This document shows, piece after piece, positions 43,762 through 51,974 of a stretch of 64,000 nt of DNA. The translations under genes and the position numbers were made by a program. The stretch is from Mycolicibacterium baixiangningiae (GTDB lineage Bacteria > Actinomycetota > Actinomycetes > Mycobacteriales > Mycobacteriaceae). The DNA is taken from positions 372,001 through 436,000 of the forward strand of contig NZ_CP066218.1 in assembly GCF_016313185.1 (NCBI RefSeq), in the 5' to 3' direction. How positions within the stretch are numbered: position 1 is the first letter of the stretch; every line of letters starts with the position of its first letter. Below the pieces are notes generated by a model. The model saw nothing but the letters and a program-made list of their open reading frames with translations. It was not told the DNA's origin and made no database searches.

Positions 43762-45384
43762 GTGGACACCTCTGCTGATCAGCTGCCCCACCACGTCGAT
43801 GCGGTGGTGGTCGGCGCCGGCTTCGCGGGGCTGTACGCCCTGCACAAACTGCGGTCGCAGGGTTTGACCGTCCGGGTGTTCGAGGCGGCTCCCGACGTCG
43901 GCGGTACCTGGTACTTCAACCGGTATCCGGGCGCCCGGTGTGACGTCGAGAGCGTCGACTACTGCTATTCGTTCTCCGACGAATTGCAGCAGGAGTGGAA
44001 CTGGAGCGAGAAGTACGCGACGCAGGCGGAGATCCTGCGGTACATCAACTGGGTGGCCGACAAACTCGATCTGCGGCGCGACATCACCTTCGACACCAGC
44101 GTGCGCTCCGCGGTACTCGACGAAGTCACGTTGCGCTGGACGGTGACGACGAACACCGGCACGGTGCTGACGGCCAGGTTCTGCATCATGGCCACCGGCC
44201 CGCTCTCGGCGGCGCTCACACCGCAGTTCGACGGGCTGGACACGTTCGACGGTGCGATCTACCACACCGCGGACTGGCCGCACGAGGGTGTGGATTTCAC
44301 CGGTAAGAGGGTGGCCGTCATCGGCACGGGATCCTCAGGCATCCAATCGATTCCGATCATCGCCCAACAGGCCGCGCAGCTCTACGTCTTCCAGAGAACG
44401 CCCAATTACAGTGTGCCGGCGGGCAACCGGCCGCTCACCGACGACGACATCGCCGCCGTCAAGGACGATTACGACGAGCGGAGGCGGCTGTCGTGGCGCA
44501 GCGGCGGTGGGTCACCGCACATCGCGCACCCGAAGCTGACGATGGAGGCCTCGGCCGAGGAGCGCAGGGCCGCGTTCGAGAAACGCTGGGAACTCGGCGG
44601 CGTGTTGTTCTCGAAGACCTTCCGAGACCAGATGATCGATGCGGAGGCCAACGACGAAGCCCGCAGATTCTACGAGGAGAAGGTCCGCGCCGTCATCAAC
44701 GATCCGGAGGTGGCCGACCTGCTGATCCCCACCGACCACCCCATCGGCACGAAGCGGATCTGCACCGACACCAACTACTTCCAGACCTTCAACCGGCCCA
44801 ACGTCGAACTGGTCAGTGTCCGCACGACACCGATCCAGTCCGTGGACCCCACCGGGATCAACACCTCCGAGGCGCATTACGACGTCGACATCATCGTGCT
44901 GGCAACGGGATTCGACGCGATGACCGGAGCGTTGGCGAAGATGGACATCGTCGGGCGCGCCGGGGAGGCACTCGCCGACGACTGGCGCGGCGGGCCCAGG
45001 ACATATCTCGGGCTCGGCGTCGACGGATTCCCCAACCTGTTTCTCGTGTCGGGTCCCGGGGCGCCGGCGGTGCTGGCGAACATGGTGCTGCACGCCGAAG
45101 CCCACGTGAACTGGATATCTGACTGCATCCGGTATCTGAACGACCACGGCTACCAGGCCGTCGAAGCCACCTCTCAGGCCGTCGACGACTGGGGCGCCGA
45201 ATGCACCCGCCGGGCCGAGGCGACGCTGTTCACGCAGGCGAACTCGTGGTACATGGGCGCCAACGTGCCGGGCAAGCCCCGGGTGTTCATGCTCTTCATC
45301 GGGGGCTTCGGGGTCTACCTCGACATCTGTGCCGAGGTCGCCGAAGCCGGGTACAAGGGCTTCGAGTTACTCAAGGCGCCCTGA
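43762..45384 (+). CDS. Baeyer-Villiger monooxygenase (cyclohexanone-type)
   Basis: 540 aa, typical length of type I BVMOs. First fold VVGAGFAGLYALHKL, then GGTWYFNRYPGARCDVES, fingerprint FDGAIYHTADWP (near residues 162-173) and the NADPH fold IGTGSSGIQSIP. It converts a cyclic or steroid ketone to an ester or lactone. GTG 43762 precedes the fold directly; an earlier in-frame start would add about 70 Pro/Gly-rich residues that overlap the divergent reductase gene. Faces the KshB-like gene across a shared promoter region. Confidence 0.9.
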   Translation: MDTSADQLPHHVDAVVVGAGFAGLYALHKLRSQGLTVRVFEAAPDVGGTWYFNRYPGARCDVESVDYCYSFSDELQQEWNWSEKYATQAEILRYINWVADKLDLRRDITFDTSVRSAVLDEVTLRWTVTTNTGTVLTARFCIMATGPLSAALTPQFDGLDTFDGAIYHTADWPHEGVDFTGKRVAVIGTGSSGIQSIPIIAQQAAQLYVFQRTPNYSVPAGNRPLTDDDIAAVKDDYDERRRLSWRSGGGSPHIAHPKLTMEASAEERRAAFEKRWELGGVLFSKTFRDQMIDAEANDEARRFYEEKVRAVINDPEVADLLIPTDHPIGTKRICTDTNYFQTFNRPNVELVSVRTTPIQSVDPTGINTSEAHYDVDIIVLATGFDAMTGALAKMDIVGRAGEALADDWRGGPRTYLGLGVDGFPNLFLVSGPGAPAVLANMVLHAEAHVNWISDCIRYLNDHGYQAVEATSQAVDDWGAECTRRAEATLFTQANSWYMGANVPGKPRVFMLFIGGFGVYLDICAEVAEAGYKGFELLKAP

Positions 45385-45387
45385 CCA

Positions 45388-45406
45388 GCGAGCGGACCCT
45401 GCTCGC
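45388..45406. terminator. Short hairpin between convergent genes
   Basis: GCGAGC (45388-45393) and GCTCGC (45401-45406) pair around seven bases, directly after the monooxygenase stop and before the stop of the convergent hydrolase. GC-rich stem without a U-tract; a modest bidirectional terminator candidate. Confidence 0.35.
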
Positions 45407-45417
45407 GCGGCGAGTAT

Positions 45418-46278
45418 TCACTCGCGCAGCAGGAACGACAGCACGGTGGCCTCGAACGCCGCCTTCGCCTCGATCATCGCCCAGTGCCCGCAGTTGGGGA
45501 ACACGTGCAGTTCGGCGTTCGGGATCGTGCGCATCGGGAGCAGCGCCATGTCCAACGGGCTGACGCGGTCGTCGCGCCCCCAGGTCAGCAATGTCGGGGC
45601 GGCGACCTTGTGCATCTGCGCCCAGGGCAGGGGCGCATCCGATTTGCGCATGAATGCCATCATCTGGGCGAACGCCGCCTTCCCGTACATGCGGCGGGCG
45701 GCGGCCAGCGTCTCCGGATCGGTCGCGAGTTGCCAACGCTCCTCGATCAACTGCTCGGTCACCAACGCGGGGTCGTAGACCATCGAGTGCAGCCAGTCGA
45801 CCAGTCGCTGACGGGTGGGGTCCTCGGTGAACTCCTGCAGCAGTCGGATGCCTTCGCTCGGTCCCGGGCTGAAGACGTTGGTGCCGATGCCCCCGATGGT
45901 GACCAACCGCCGGAGGCGATCCGCGTGGTGGATGGCGACGTTGATGCCGACACCACCGCCCATGGAGTTGCCGACGATGTCGACGCGGTCGACGCCGAGG
46001 GCGTCCAGGAACGGGGCCACCGCGGTCTGTGCGGTGATCATCGGGTGTCCACCGGTGTCGTCGCTCACCCCGAACCCGGGGAATTCGAGGATGAGGCAAC
46101 GGAAGTGGGCGCTGAAGGTGGGAAGTACGCCACGGAAGTTGCGCCATCCCGTGACGCCTGGGCCCGAGCCGTGCAGGAACAGGACCGGTGGTCCGTCACC
46201 GGTGTCGTAGTACCGCAACGTTCCCGTCTGTGTCGCCACTTCCCGCAGCGGCAGGTCCTGGTCGGATGTCGCGGTCAT
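45418..46278 (-). CDS. HsaD/MhpC-like C-C bond hydrolase
   Basis: 286-aa alpha/beta hydrolase of the meta-cleavage product hydrolase group: oxyanion LHGSGPGVTGW, nucleophile elbow GNSMGG (S105), Asp in WGRDDRVSP and His in CGHWAMIE. HsaD cleaves the ring-opened product made by HsaC. It completes an HsaA-like, HsaC-like, HsaD-like set, though it is encoded 4 kb upstream of them beyond the second monooxygenase. Confidence 0.85.
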   Translation of the reverse strand: MTATSDQDLPLREVATQTGTLRYYDTGDGPPVLFLHGSGPGVTGWRNFRGVLPTFSAHFRCLILEFPGFGVSDDTGGHPMITAQTAVAPFLDALGVDRVDIVGNSMGGGVGINVAIHHADRLRRLVTIGGIGTNVFSPGPSEGIRLLQEFTEDPTRQRLVDWLHSMVYDPALVTEQLIEERWQLATDPETLAAARRMYGKAAFAQMMAFMRKSDAPLPWAQMHKVAAPTLLTWGRDDRVSPLDMALLPMRTIPNAELHVFPNCGHWAMIEAKAAFEATVLSFLLRE

Positions 46279-46313
46279 ACAAGCTCCTCATCTCGCTGGT
46301 GGTGTCTGGGCGC

Positions 46314-46907
46314 TCAGCCTGCCGCACTACCGGAAGCCGCGAGGCACCGGCCGGCATCATGTCGGCTGAGGACCGCGATGGTCCTCCGCAGCCGGATTCT
46401 CGAATCAGCTGTCGTGGAACGCTGTTGGACGAGCGCTAGCAAGGTCGACGACAAGATGTCGGCAACGAGCTCACCGATCTGCCGCTGGCCAAGAGTCGGT
46501 TGGTCACGGCCCATCGCTGCCGCCAGCATCCGGCTGAGGCTGTTGCGCACGAGGTCGGCGTTCGTCGCGGCGCCACTGTCCGCGCACAGGTAGGCCCGCG
46601 TGAGCGCATCGGCGAGCGCCGGTTGCGCCCACAGTCGCGCGGTCACGAAATCGGCAAGCTGCAGTAGCCGGTGATACGGGTCCTCGAGCCCGTCCACAGC
46701 GGCGTGCGCGTGGGGTTCGCATGTCGAGAGCCACTGCAGAAGGCAGGCCACCAGTACGTCATCCTTCGAGGAGAAGTACTGGTACACGGTGCTCGGCGCC
46801 ACATCGGCCAGTCCCGCGACCGTTCTGATGTGGACCGCGTCGTAACCGTCGGTTGCCAGGTGCAGCGCAGCGGCGACGATGCGTTCGCGGCGGTCCACAC
46901 GGACCAT
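46314..46907 (-). CDS. TetR family regulator
   Basis: 197 aa. HTH region HIRTVAGLADVAPSTVYQYFSSKDDVL (in parts, residues 25-51) with a helical ligand-binding domain behind. The STVYQYFSSK recognition helix resembles steroid-responsive regulators of the KstR type, but no KstR palindrome (AACnnGTT type) is visible nearby. Divergent from the symporter gene; the 94-base interval contains a copy of the recurring motif (46936-46953), so the protein is one candidate to bind it. Confidence 0.85.
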   Translation of the reverse strand: MVRVDRRERIVAAALHLATDGYDAVHIRTVAGLADVAPSTVYQYFSSKDDVLVACLLQWLSTCEPHAHAAVDGLEDPYHRLLQLADFVTARLWAQPALADALTRAYLCADSGAATNADLVRNSLSRMLAAAMGRDQPTLGQRQIGELVADILSSTLLALVQQRSTTADSRIRLRRTIAVLSRHDAGRCLAASGSAAG

Positions 46908-46935
46908 CGTGCCGTCTGGCGATCGGCACGGGCGA

Positions 46936-46953
46936 GGGACATTCCGCTCATCG
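46936..46953. promoter_or_regulatory. Copy of the recurring motif between tetR and MFS genes
   Basis: GGGACATTCCGCTCATCG (minus strand ATGAGCGGAATGTC) lies in the divergent interval. It matches the ATGAGCGGAACATTC before kshA at 10 of the first 10 bases, making this TetR protein a plausible regulator of both. Confidence 0.4.
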
Positions 46954-47001
46954 AGACGTCAGCCCTCGGCGGGGAACGGGTGTACAGCAGGATGAGGTGA
47001 C

Positions 47002-48339
47002 ATGGCGACCGAGCGAGGGGCCCACGGCATGGATGACACGGCAAGGCCTGATCCGGCGCTGCTGCGCCGGGTCGCCATCTCCAGCCTGCTCGGCACGGCC
47101 ATCGAGTACTACGACTTCCTGGTCTACGGCACGATGAGCGCGCTGGTCTTCGGGACCGTGTTCTTCCCCGAATCCGATCCCGCGGTGGCCACCATCGCCG
47201 CATTCGGCACTCTCGCGGCCGGATATGTCGCCCGTCCCGTCGGGGGAATCCTGTTCGGGCACTTCGGAGATCGTCTCGGCCGCAAGTCGATGCTCGTGCT
47301 GACGATGGGGTTGATGGGCGTGGCCAGCTTCCTGGTCGGCGTGTTGCCGACGTTCGCGGCCATAGGCGTGGCGGCGCCGATCCTGCTGGTCGCGCTGCGG
47401 GTGATCCAGGGCATCGCGATCGGCGGTGAGTGGGGTGGAGCCACCCTCATGGTCACCGAACACGCCGAACCGCATCGCCGCGGCGCCTGGAACGGCGTCA
47501 TGCAGATGGGATCGCCGATCGGTTCACTGCTGTCGGTGGCGGTCGTCACCGCGATCACCCTGATGCCGGACGAATCGTTCACCTCTTGGGGCTGGCGGGT
47601 GCCGTTCCTGCTCAGCCTGCTGCTCCTCGCGCTCGGCATCTATGTGCGGTTATCCGTCACGGAGAGTCCGGTGTTCGAAGAGGCCAGACGTGCCGACCGC
47701 CGTCCGGATTCCGCACCGCTCGTCCAGGTGCTGCGGCGTCCCCGGAACCTCGTCTTGGCGTGCGCCGTGGGAATCGGTCCGTTCGCGCTCACAGCGTTGA
47801 TCAGCACGTACATGATCAGCTATGCCACCGCAATCGGGTACCACCGCACCGATGTGATGACCGCTCTGATCTTCACGTCGACGACGGCACTGGTCACGAT
47901 CCCGCTCTTCTCGGCGCTGTCGGACCGGGTGGGTCGGCGGGCGGTGATCGTCGCAGGGGGGATCGGCATCGTCTGCTACGCGTGGCCGTTCTATGCGTTG
48001 GTCGACGTGGGGTCGGTGGCGGTGCTCGTGGTGGCCATGGTGATCGCGCAGGTGCTCCAGTCCTTGATGTACGCCCCTCTCGGCGCGCTGTTCTCGGAGA
48101 TGTTCGGCACGCGGGTCCGATACACCGGTGCATCGATGGGTTATCAGTTCGCCGCGCTGCTGGGAGCCGGTTTCACACCGCTCATCGCCAGCAGCATGAT
48201 GGCCGACGGGATGTCCCGCACACCCCTGGTGATGTTGGCGGCCGGTTGCGGGCTGGTGACCGTCGTCGCGATCTGGCGCGTCAGCGAGACGCGTGGCAGC
48301 GACCTGGCGGATGCGGGAACCCGTCCGGCACGGCTCTAG
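47002..48339 (+). CDS. MFS transporter, metabolite/H+ symporter (MHS) type
   Basis: 445 aa with 12 predicted membrane helices. MHS-family signatures: IEYYDFLVYGTMSALVFG in helix 1, the loop GHFGDRLGRKSMLV between helices 2 and 3 and RVIQGIAIGGEWGGA in helix 4. Such transporters import organic acids (shikimate, citrate, aromatic or steroid acids). ATG 47002 or 47029 may be the start. Convergent with the next SDR, sharing CTAG at the stops. Confidence 0.87.
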   Translation: MATERGAHGMDDTARPDPALLRRVAISSLLGTAIEYYDFLVYGTMSALVFGTVFFPESDPAVATIAAFGTLAAGYVARPVGGILFGHFGDRLGRKSMLVLTMGLMGVASFLVGVLPTFAAIGVAAPILLVALRVIQGIAIGGEWGGATLMVTEHAEPHRRGAWNGVMQMGSPIGSLLSVAVVTAITLMPDESFTSWGWRVPFLLSLLLLALGIYVRLSVTESPVFEEARRADRRPDSAPLVQVLRRPRNLVLACAVGIGPFALTALISTYMISYATAIGYHRTDVMTALIFTSTTALVTIPLFSALSDRVGRRAVIVAGGIGIVCYAWPFYALVDVGSVAVLVVAMVIAQVLQSLMYAPLGALFSEMFGTRVRYTGASMGYQFAALLGAGFTPLIASSMMADGMSRTPLVMLAAGCGLVTVVAIWRVSETRGSDLADAGTRPARL

Positions 48340-49175
48340 TTGCGGAACCGCTTCAGATACGACACCAGTCGGCGCGCGGGGACCGGCCGCGGCCAGTCCT
48401 CGGTGCGGAAGTGGGCGTCTGTGCCACCGTCGACGAAGATGATGCTGCCGCACAGGAATTCGGCCGCATCGGAGAGCATGAACCGGACCCACTCGGCGAG
48501 CTGACCGGCGTCTCCGAAACCGCCCACCGGGACGGGGAACCGCTGCACAGCCTTGGCCTGCCGCGGCGACGCCAACTGCTCTTCGAGCAGCGGCGTCATG
48601 ATCGCACCGGGGGCCAATGCGTTCAGCCGGATACCGGCGCCCGCCCACTCCGGCCGGATCGCGTGGCGCCGCACCCAGTGGCTGACCGCGAGTTTCGAGG
48701 CCGCGTACATGATCGCCGGTGCCACCGGTCCGAACAGCCGCACGGCGCGCACCGCCTTGTCGACGTCACCGGCGAGCAGCGCCTTCACCGCGCGGTCGGG
48801 CACAGCGGGCGTGGTGGTGGTCGAATTGCTGGATATGACAACGACTTTCGCGTTACCGGCAGCAGCAAGCGCCGGTCGCCATCCGGCGAGCAGTTCCACC
48901 ACCCCGCGATAGTTCACCTCGGCGATCAGCCGGACCCGGCCCGCCCCGGAGCTCGGGCCGATGCCCGCGGCGAGTACGGAGCCGTCCAGATGGCCGTCCG
49001 CGGCGGTGATCACCTGCGCGACCGCGCGCGCCCGTCCGTCCGGAGTGGACAGGTCGGCCACCACGTCAGCGTCTTTGAGGTCGACGCCGATGACGCGGTG
49101 ACCGTCCGCACGGAGCCGCTCGGCGGTCTCACGTCCCATTCCCGACGCCGAACCCGTGATCGCATAGGTGCCCAT
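48336..49175 (-). CDS. SDR, 3-alpha-hydroxysteroid dehydrogenase-like
   Basis: 279 aa. Cofactor motif ITGSASGMGRETAERL right after the start, short second strand, SSNSTTTTPA with catalytic Ser, and YAASKLA. Early cofactor motif and a truncated second helix (DLSTPDGRARAV) resemble 3-alpha-hydroxysteroid dehydrogenase/carbonyl reductase proteins. ATG 49175 is chosen because the motif begins four residues later. Confidence 0.8.
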   Translation of the reverse strand: MGTYAITGSASGMGRETAERLRADGHRVIGVDLKDADVVADLSTPDGRARAVAQVITAADGHLDGSVLAAGIGPSSGAGRVRLIAEVNYRGVVELLAGWRPALAAAGNAKVVVISSNSTTTTPAVPDRAVKALLAGDVDKAVRAVRLFGPVAPAIMYAASKLAVSHWVRRHAIRPEWAGAGIRLNALAPGAIMTPLLEEQLASPRQAKAVQRFPVPVGGFGDAGQLAEWVRFMLSDAAEFLCGSIIFVDGGTDAHFRTEDWPRPVPARRLVSYLKRFRN

Positions 49176-49323
49176 GACCGACTGTGGCACACGGGGCGGG
49201 CGGGCGGCACTTCGGGGCACCCCGGTCGCCCTACACTCGATCAGATCGCGGAACCGTCGACCACCGACCCCGCATCCTGATGTCCCAGCGCCGGGCGCGG
49301 TGGCAGGCCGACGTACCCATGCC

Positions 49324-49345
49324 CGGCCGATCGTAGGATCGGCCG
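49324..49345 (+). promoter_or_regulatory. Perfect inverted repeat ending at the start codon
   Basis: CGGCCGATC (49324-49332), GTAG (49333-49336) and GATCGGCCG (49337-49345) form a perfect 9-bp stem with a four-base loop that ends at the base before the ATG at 49346. No separate ribosome-binding sequence is visible. It may be an operator on a leaderless promoter or an RNA hairpin that blocks initiation. Confidence 0.6.
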
Positions 49346-50176
49346 ATGACGACGACCGAACTCTACGAGGACTTCACGAGCACCTACGGGCCGTGGGCTG
49401 TCGTCGCCGGCGGTTCGGAGGGCGTCGGCAGCGCCTTCGCCACTCGACTCGCGCGAGCCGGCGTGCACCTGGTGCTGATCGCCCGGGGTGCTGACGCGCT
49501 CGAGGAGGTCGGTGCGCAGTGCCGCGAGCACGGCGTCGAGGTGCGGACCCTCGCGGCCGACCTGACCTCCGCTGACGACGTCGCTCGGATCTGCGCGGCT
49601 ACCGACGATCTCGAGGTCGGACTGCTGGTGTACAACGCCGGATCCCATTCGAACCGAACCGATTTCCTTGACAGCGACCCCGCCGCGGCGCAGCGGGTCA
49701 TCGACCTCAACATCACCGCACCGCTGGCGATGACCCGGCACTTCGGTGCGCGTATGCGCGAGCGGCGACGCGGCGGCATCCTGCTGGTCGGGTCGCTGGC
49801 CGGCCACCTGGGCGCCGCCCACCAGGTCGTCTACTCCGCGGCGAAGGCATTCAGCCGGATCTTCAGTGAAGGTCTGTGGCTGGAGCTGCGCGACCACAAT
49901 GTGCACGTCCTGCACCTCGTCCTCGGTGTCACGAGGACCCCGGCCATGGTTCGGGCCGGGTTGAACTTCGATATCCCCGGCATGCCGGTGTCCGAACCGG
50001 ACGAGGTGGCCGCCGTCGGGCTCGCGGAACTCGCCAACGGACCCGTGGTCCACATCGGTGACAACGCCAGTAACCCGGCGCTGCGCGGCGATCTGGATCG
50101 CGCCAAGGTGGTGCTCGGATCGCACAAGATGCTGCAGAAGCTCACCGAGCGGGCCCGGCAGCGGGTCCAGGACTAG
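49346..50176 (+). CDS. Short-chain dehydrogenase/reductase
   Basis: 276 aa, classical SDR with slightly altered cofactor motif AGGSEGVGSAFATRLARAG (about residues 21-39), NAGSHSN, catalytic Ser in VGSLAGHLGA and YSAAKAF. Resembles ketoreductases of the 17-beta-hydroxysteroid dehydrogenase 12 type. Four bases separate its stop from the luciferase-like gene. Confidence 0.82.
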   Translation: MTTTELYEDFTSTYGPWAVVAGGSEGVGSAFATRLARAGVHLVLIARGADALEEVGAQCREHGVEVRTLAADLTSADDVARICAATDDLEVGLLVYNAGSHSNRTDFLDSDPAAAQRVIDLNITAPLAMTRHFGARMRERRRGGILLVGSLAGHLGAAHQVVYSAAKAFSRIFSEGLWLELRDHNVHVLHLVLGVTRTPAMVRAGLNFDIPGMPVSEPDEVAAVGLAELANGPVVHIGDNASNPALRGDLDRAKVVLGSHKMLQKLTERARQRVQD

Positions 50177-50180
50177 CTTC

Positions 50181-51050
50181 ATGCGTCTCGGACTGTCGAC
50201 CCCGGTGGTGGTGCAGGTACCCGGTGTGGCGTCGGAGTGGGAACGCGACGCCGGTGTGGAGGAACTCGCCGGCATCGTGACGCTGGCCGACGAGCTCGGA
50301 TTCGACTTCCTGACATGTTCCGAACACATCGCGGTGCCGGCCGCGGACGCCGCGGGCCGGGGCAGCACCTACTGGGATCCGCTGTCGACGCTCGGCTTCT
50401 TCGCCGCCCGCACCGGCCGCATCCGCCTCGCCACGTCCGTGGTGGTGCTGGGCTACCACCACCCGCTGGAGATCGCGAAACGGTTCGGCACCCTCGACCG
50501 CCTCAGCGGGGGCCGTCTCGTCCTCGGCGTCGGGGTCGGATCGCTGGCGGAGGAGTTCGCGCTGCTCGGCGCCGACTGGGAGAACCGAGGCGCGAAAGCC
50601 GACGAAGCGATGCGCGCGTTGCGTGCCTCGATGTCGACCACTCACCCGCAGTTCGACGGGGCCCATTTCCGATACGACGGCTTGGTGGTCGACCCGTGTG
50701 CGGTCCAGCCGCGGGTGCCCATCTGGGTCGGCGGGCGCACGATGCGCTCACTGCGCCGCGCTGTCGAACTCGGCGACGGGTGGATGCCCTTCGGTCTCGG
50801 CGCCGACGAGATCACCGCCATGCTCGGCTCGGTGGGGATCCCGTCCGGGTTCGACGTCGTCCTCAGCACGGGGAGGGCGCTGGACCCGATCAACGAACCC
50901 GACGGCACCGCCGCACGCCTGCGACGGCTGGCCGCGGCCGGCGCGACGGCCGTCACGTGTGCGGTGGCCGCGCGGTCGGCGGCGCACTATCGCGAACAGC
51001 TGTCCGCGCTGGCCGCGACGATCGATGATGTGGAGACGACGTCGGCGTGA
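50181..51050 (+). CDS. LLM class, F420-dependent-type oxidoreductase
   Basis: 289-aa TIM barrel of the luciferase-like monooxygenase family: MRLGLSTPVVVQ start, GFDFLTCSEH, RIRLATSVVVLGYHHPLEIAKRFGTLDRLSGGRLVLGVGVG (family core, split here) and PIWVGGRTMRSLRRAVELGDGW. Many mycobacterial members use F420 instead of FMN. ATG 50181 follows the SDR stop closely and the earlier in-frame starts overlap that gene. Confidence 0.85.
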   Translation: MRLGLSTPVVVQVPGVASEWERDAGVEELAGIVTLADELGFDFLTCSEHIAVPAADAAGRGSTYWDPLSTLGFFAARTGRIRLATSVVVLGYHHPLEIAKRFGTLDRLSGGRLVLGVGVGSLAEEFALLGADWENRGAKADEAMRALRASMSTTHPQFDGAHFRYDGLVVDPCAVQPRVPIWVGGRTMRSLRRAVELGDGWMPFGLGADEITAMLGSVGIPSGFDVVLSTGRALDPINEPDGTAARLRRLAAAGATAVTCAVAARSAAHYREQLSALAATIDDVETTSA

Positions 51051-51086
51051 CTGACATGGCCGACCGCGAACGCCGGAGGGACAGAT

Positions 51087-51974
51087 ATGCCTGAACGCAA
51101 CACCCCGGTGATCGTCGGTATCGACGGCAGCGACAGCGCGCTGCAGGCCGCCCGGTGGGCCGGGGCGGTCGCCGACGTCTGCGGTGCACCGCTGCACATC
51201 GTGCACGCCATGCCCAGCATCGGGCGCAACCTGACGGAGACCGCCGTGGCCATCCAGGCGGCGATCATGTCCTATCAGCACGACTCCGCGCTGATCTTCC
51301 TGCGGGCCGCGACCGACGCCGTCCAGCAGGATCAGCCAGACCTGTCCATCACCACCGAGGCCAGCGAGACACCCGTCGACGAGGCACTCATCGATGCCAG
51401 CGCTACGGCGCGGCTGATCGTTCTCGGCGGGAAGGACGTCACCGGGGCGGCCGCGCTGCTCCTGGGGTCGACGACCCTACGGGTGGTGACCAATGCGGCG
51501 TGCCCCGTGGTCGCGTTCCGCGGCGACGTAGTCGGTGTGTCCGACAAGCCGATCGTCGTCGGGGTCGACGGCACCGCGGCGGGTGACGGCGTGCTGGCGA
51601 CGGCGTTCGAGTTCGCGAAGGCCATGGCGGTCAAGCTCATCGCCGTCCGGTCGTGGACGACACGGGCACCGGCAGGTGACGTCACCATCCCGTTCCTGAT
51701 CGACTGGGATGCGCTGGAGGCCGCCGAGTGGTCCGCGCTGACCGGCCAGGTGGACCAGTGGCGTCAGCGCTATCCCGAGGTCGACGTGGAAGGTGTGGTG
51801 GAGACCATGTCGCCGGGCCGGGCCCTGCTGCGCCACGCCGAGGATGCGCAACTGGTCGTGGTGGGCAGCCGGGGCCGAAATGCGTTGACAGGCTTGGTAC
51901 TCGGGTCGACCAGCATGAACCTGCTGCACCACAGCCAGGTGCCGGTGATGGTGACGCGGGCGCAGCCCGAGTGA
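51087..51974 (+). CDS. Universal stress protein, two tandem USP domains
   Basis: 295 aa with two Rossmann-like USP domains (about residues 5-145 and 152-292). The second has the ATP-binding pattern GSRGRNALTGLVLGST (G-x2-G-x9-G-S), the first a variant ending in LLLGSTTLRVV without the first Gly pair. Mycobacterial tandem USPs bind ATP or cAMP and belong to hypoxia/stress responses. GGAGG precedes ATG 51087. Abuts the convergent LLM gene with no gap. Confidence 0.9.
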   Translation: MPERNTPVIVGIDGSDSALQAARWAGAVADVCGAPLHIVHAMPSIGRNLTETAVAIQAAIMSYQHDSALIFLRAATDAVQQDQPDLSITTEASETPVDEALIDASATARLIVLGGKDVTGAAALLLGSTTLRVVTNAACPVVAFRGDVVGVSDKPIVVGVDGTAAGDGVLATAFEFAKAMAVKLIAVRSWTTRAPAGDVTIPFLIDWDALEAAEWSALTGQVDQWRQRYPEVDVEGVVETMSPGRALLRHAEDAQLVVVGSRGRNALTGLVLGSTSMNLLHHSQVPVMVTRAQPE

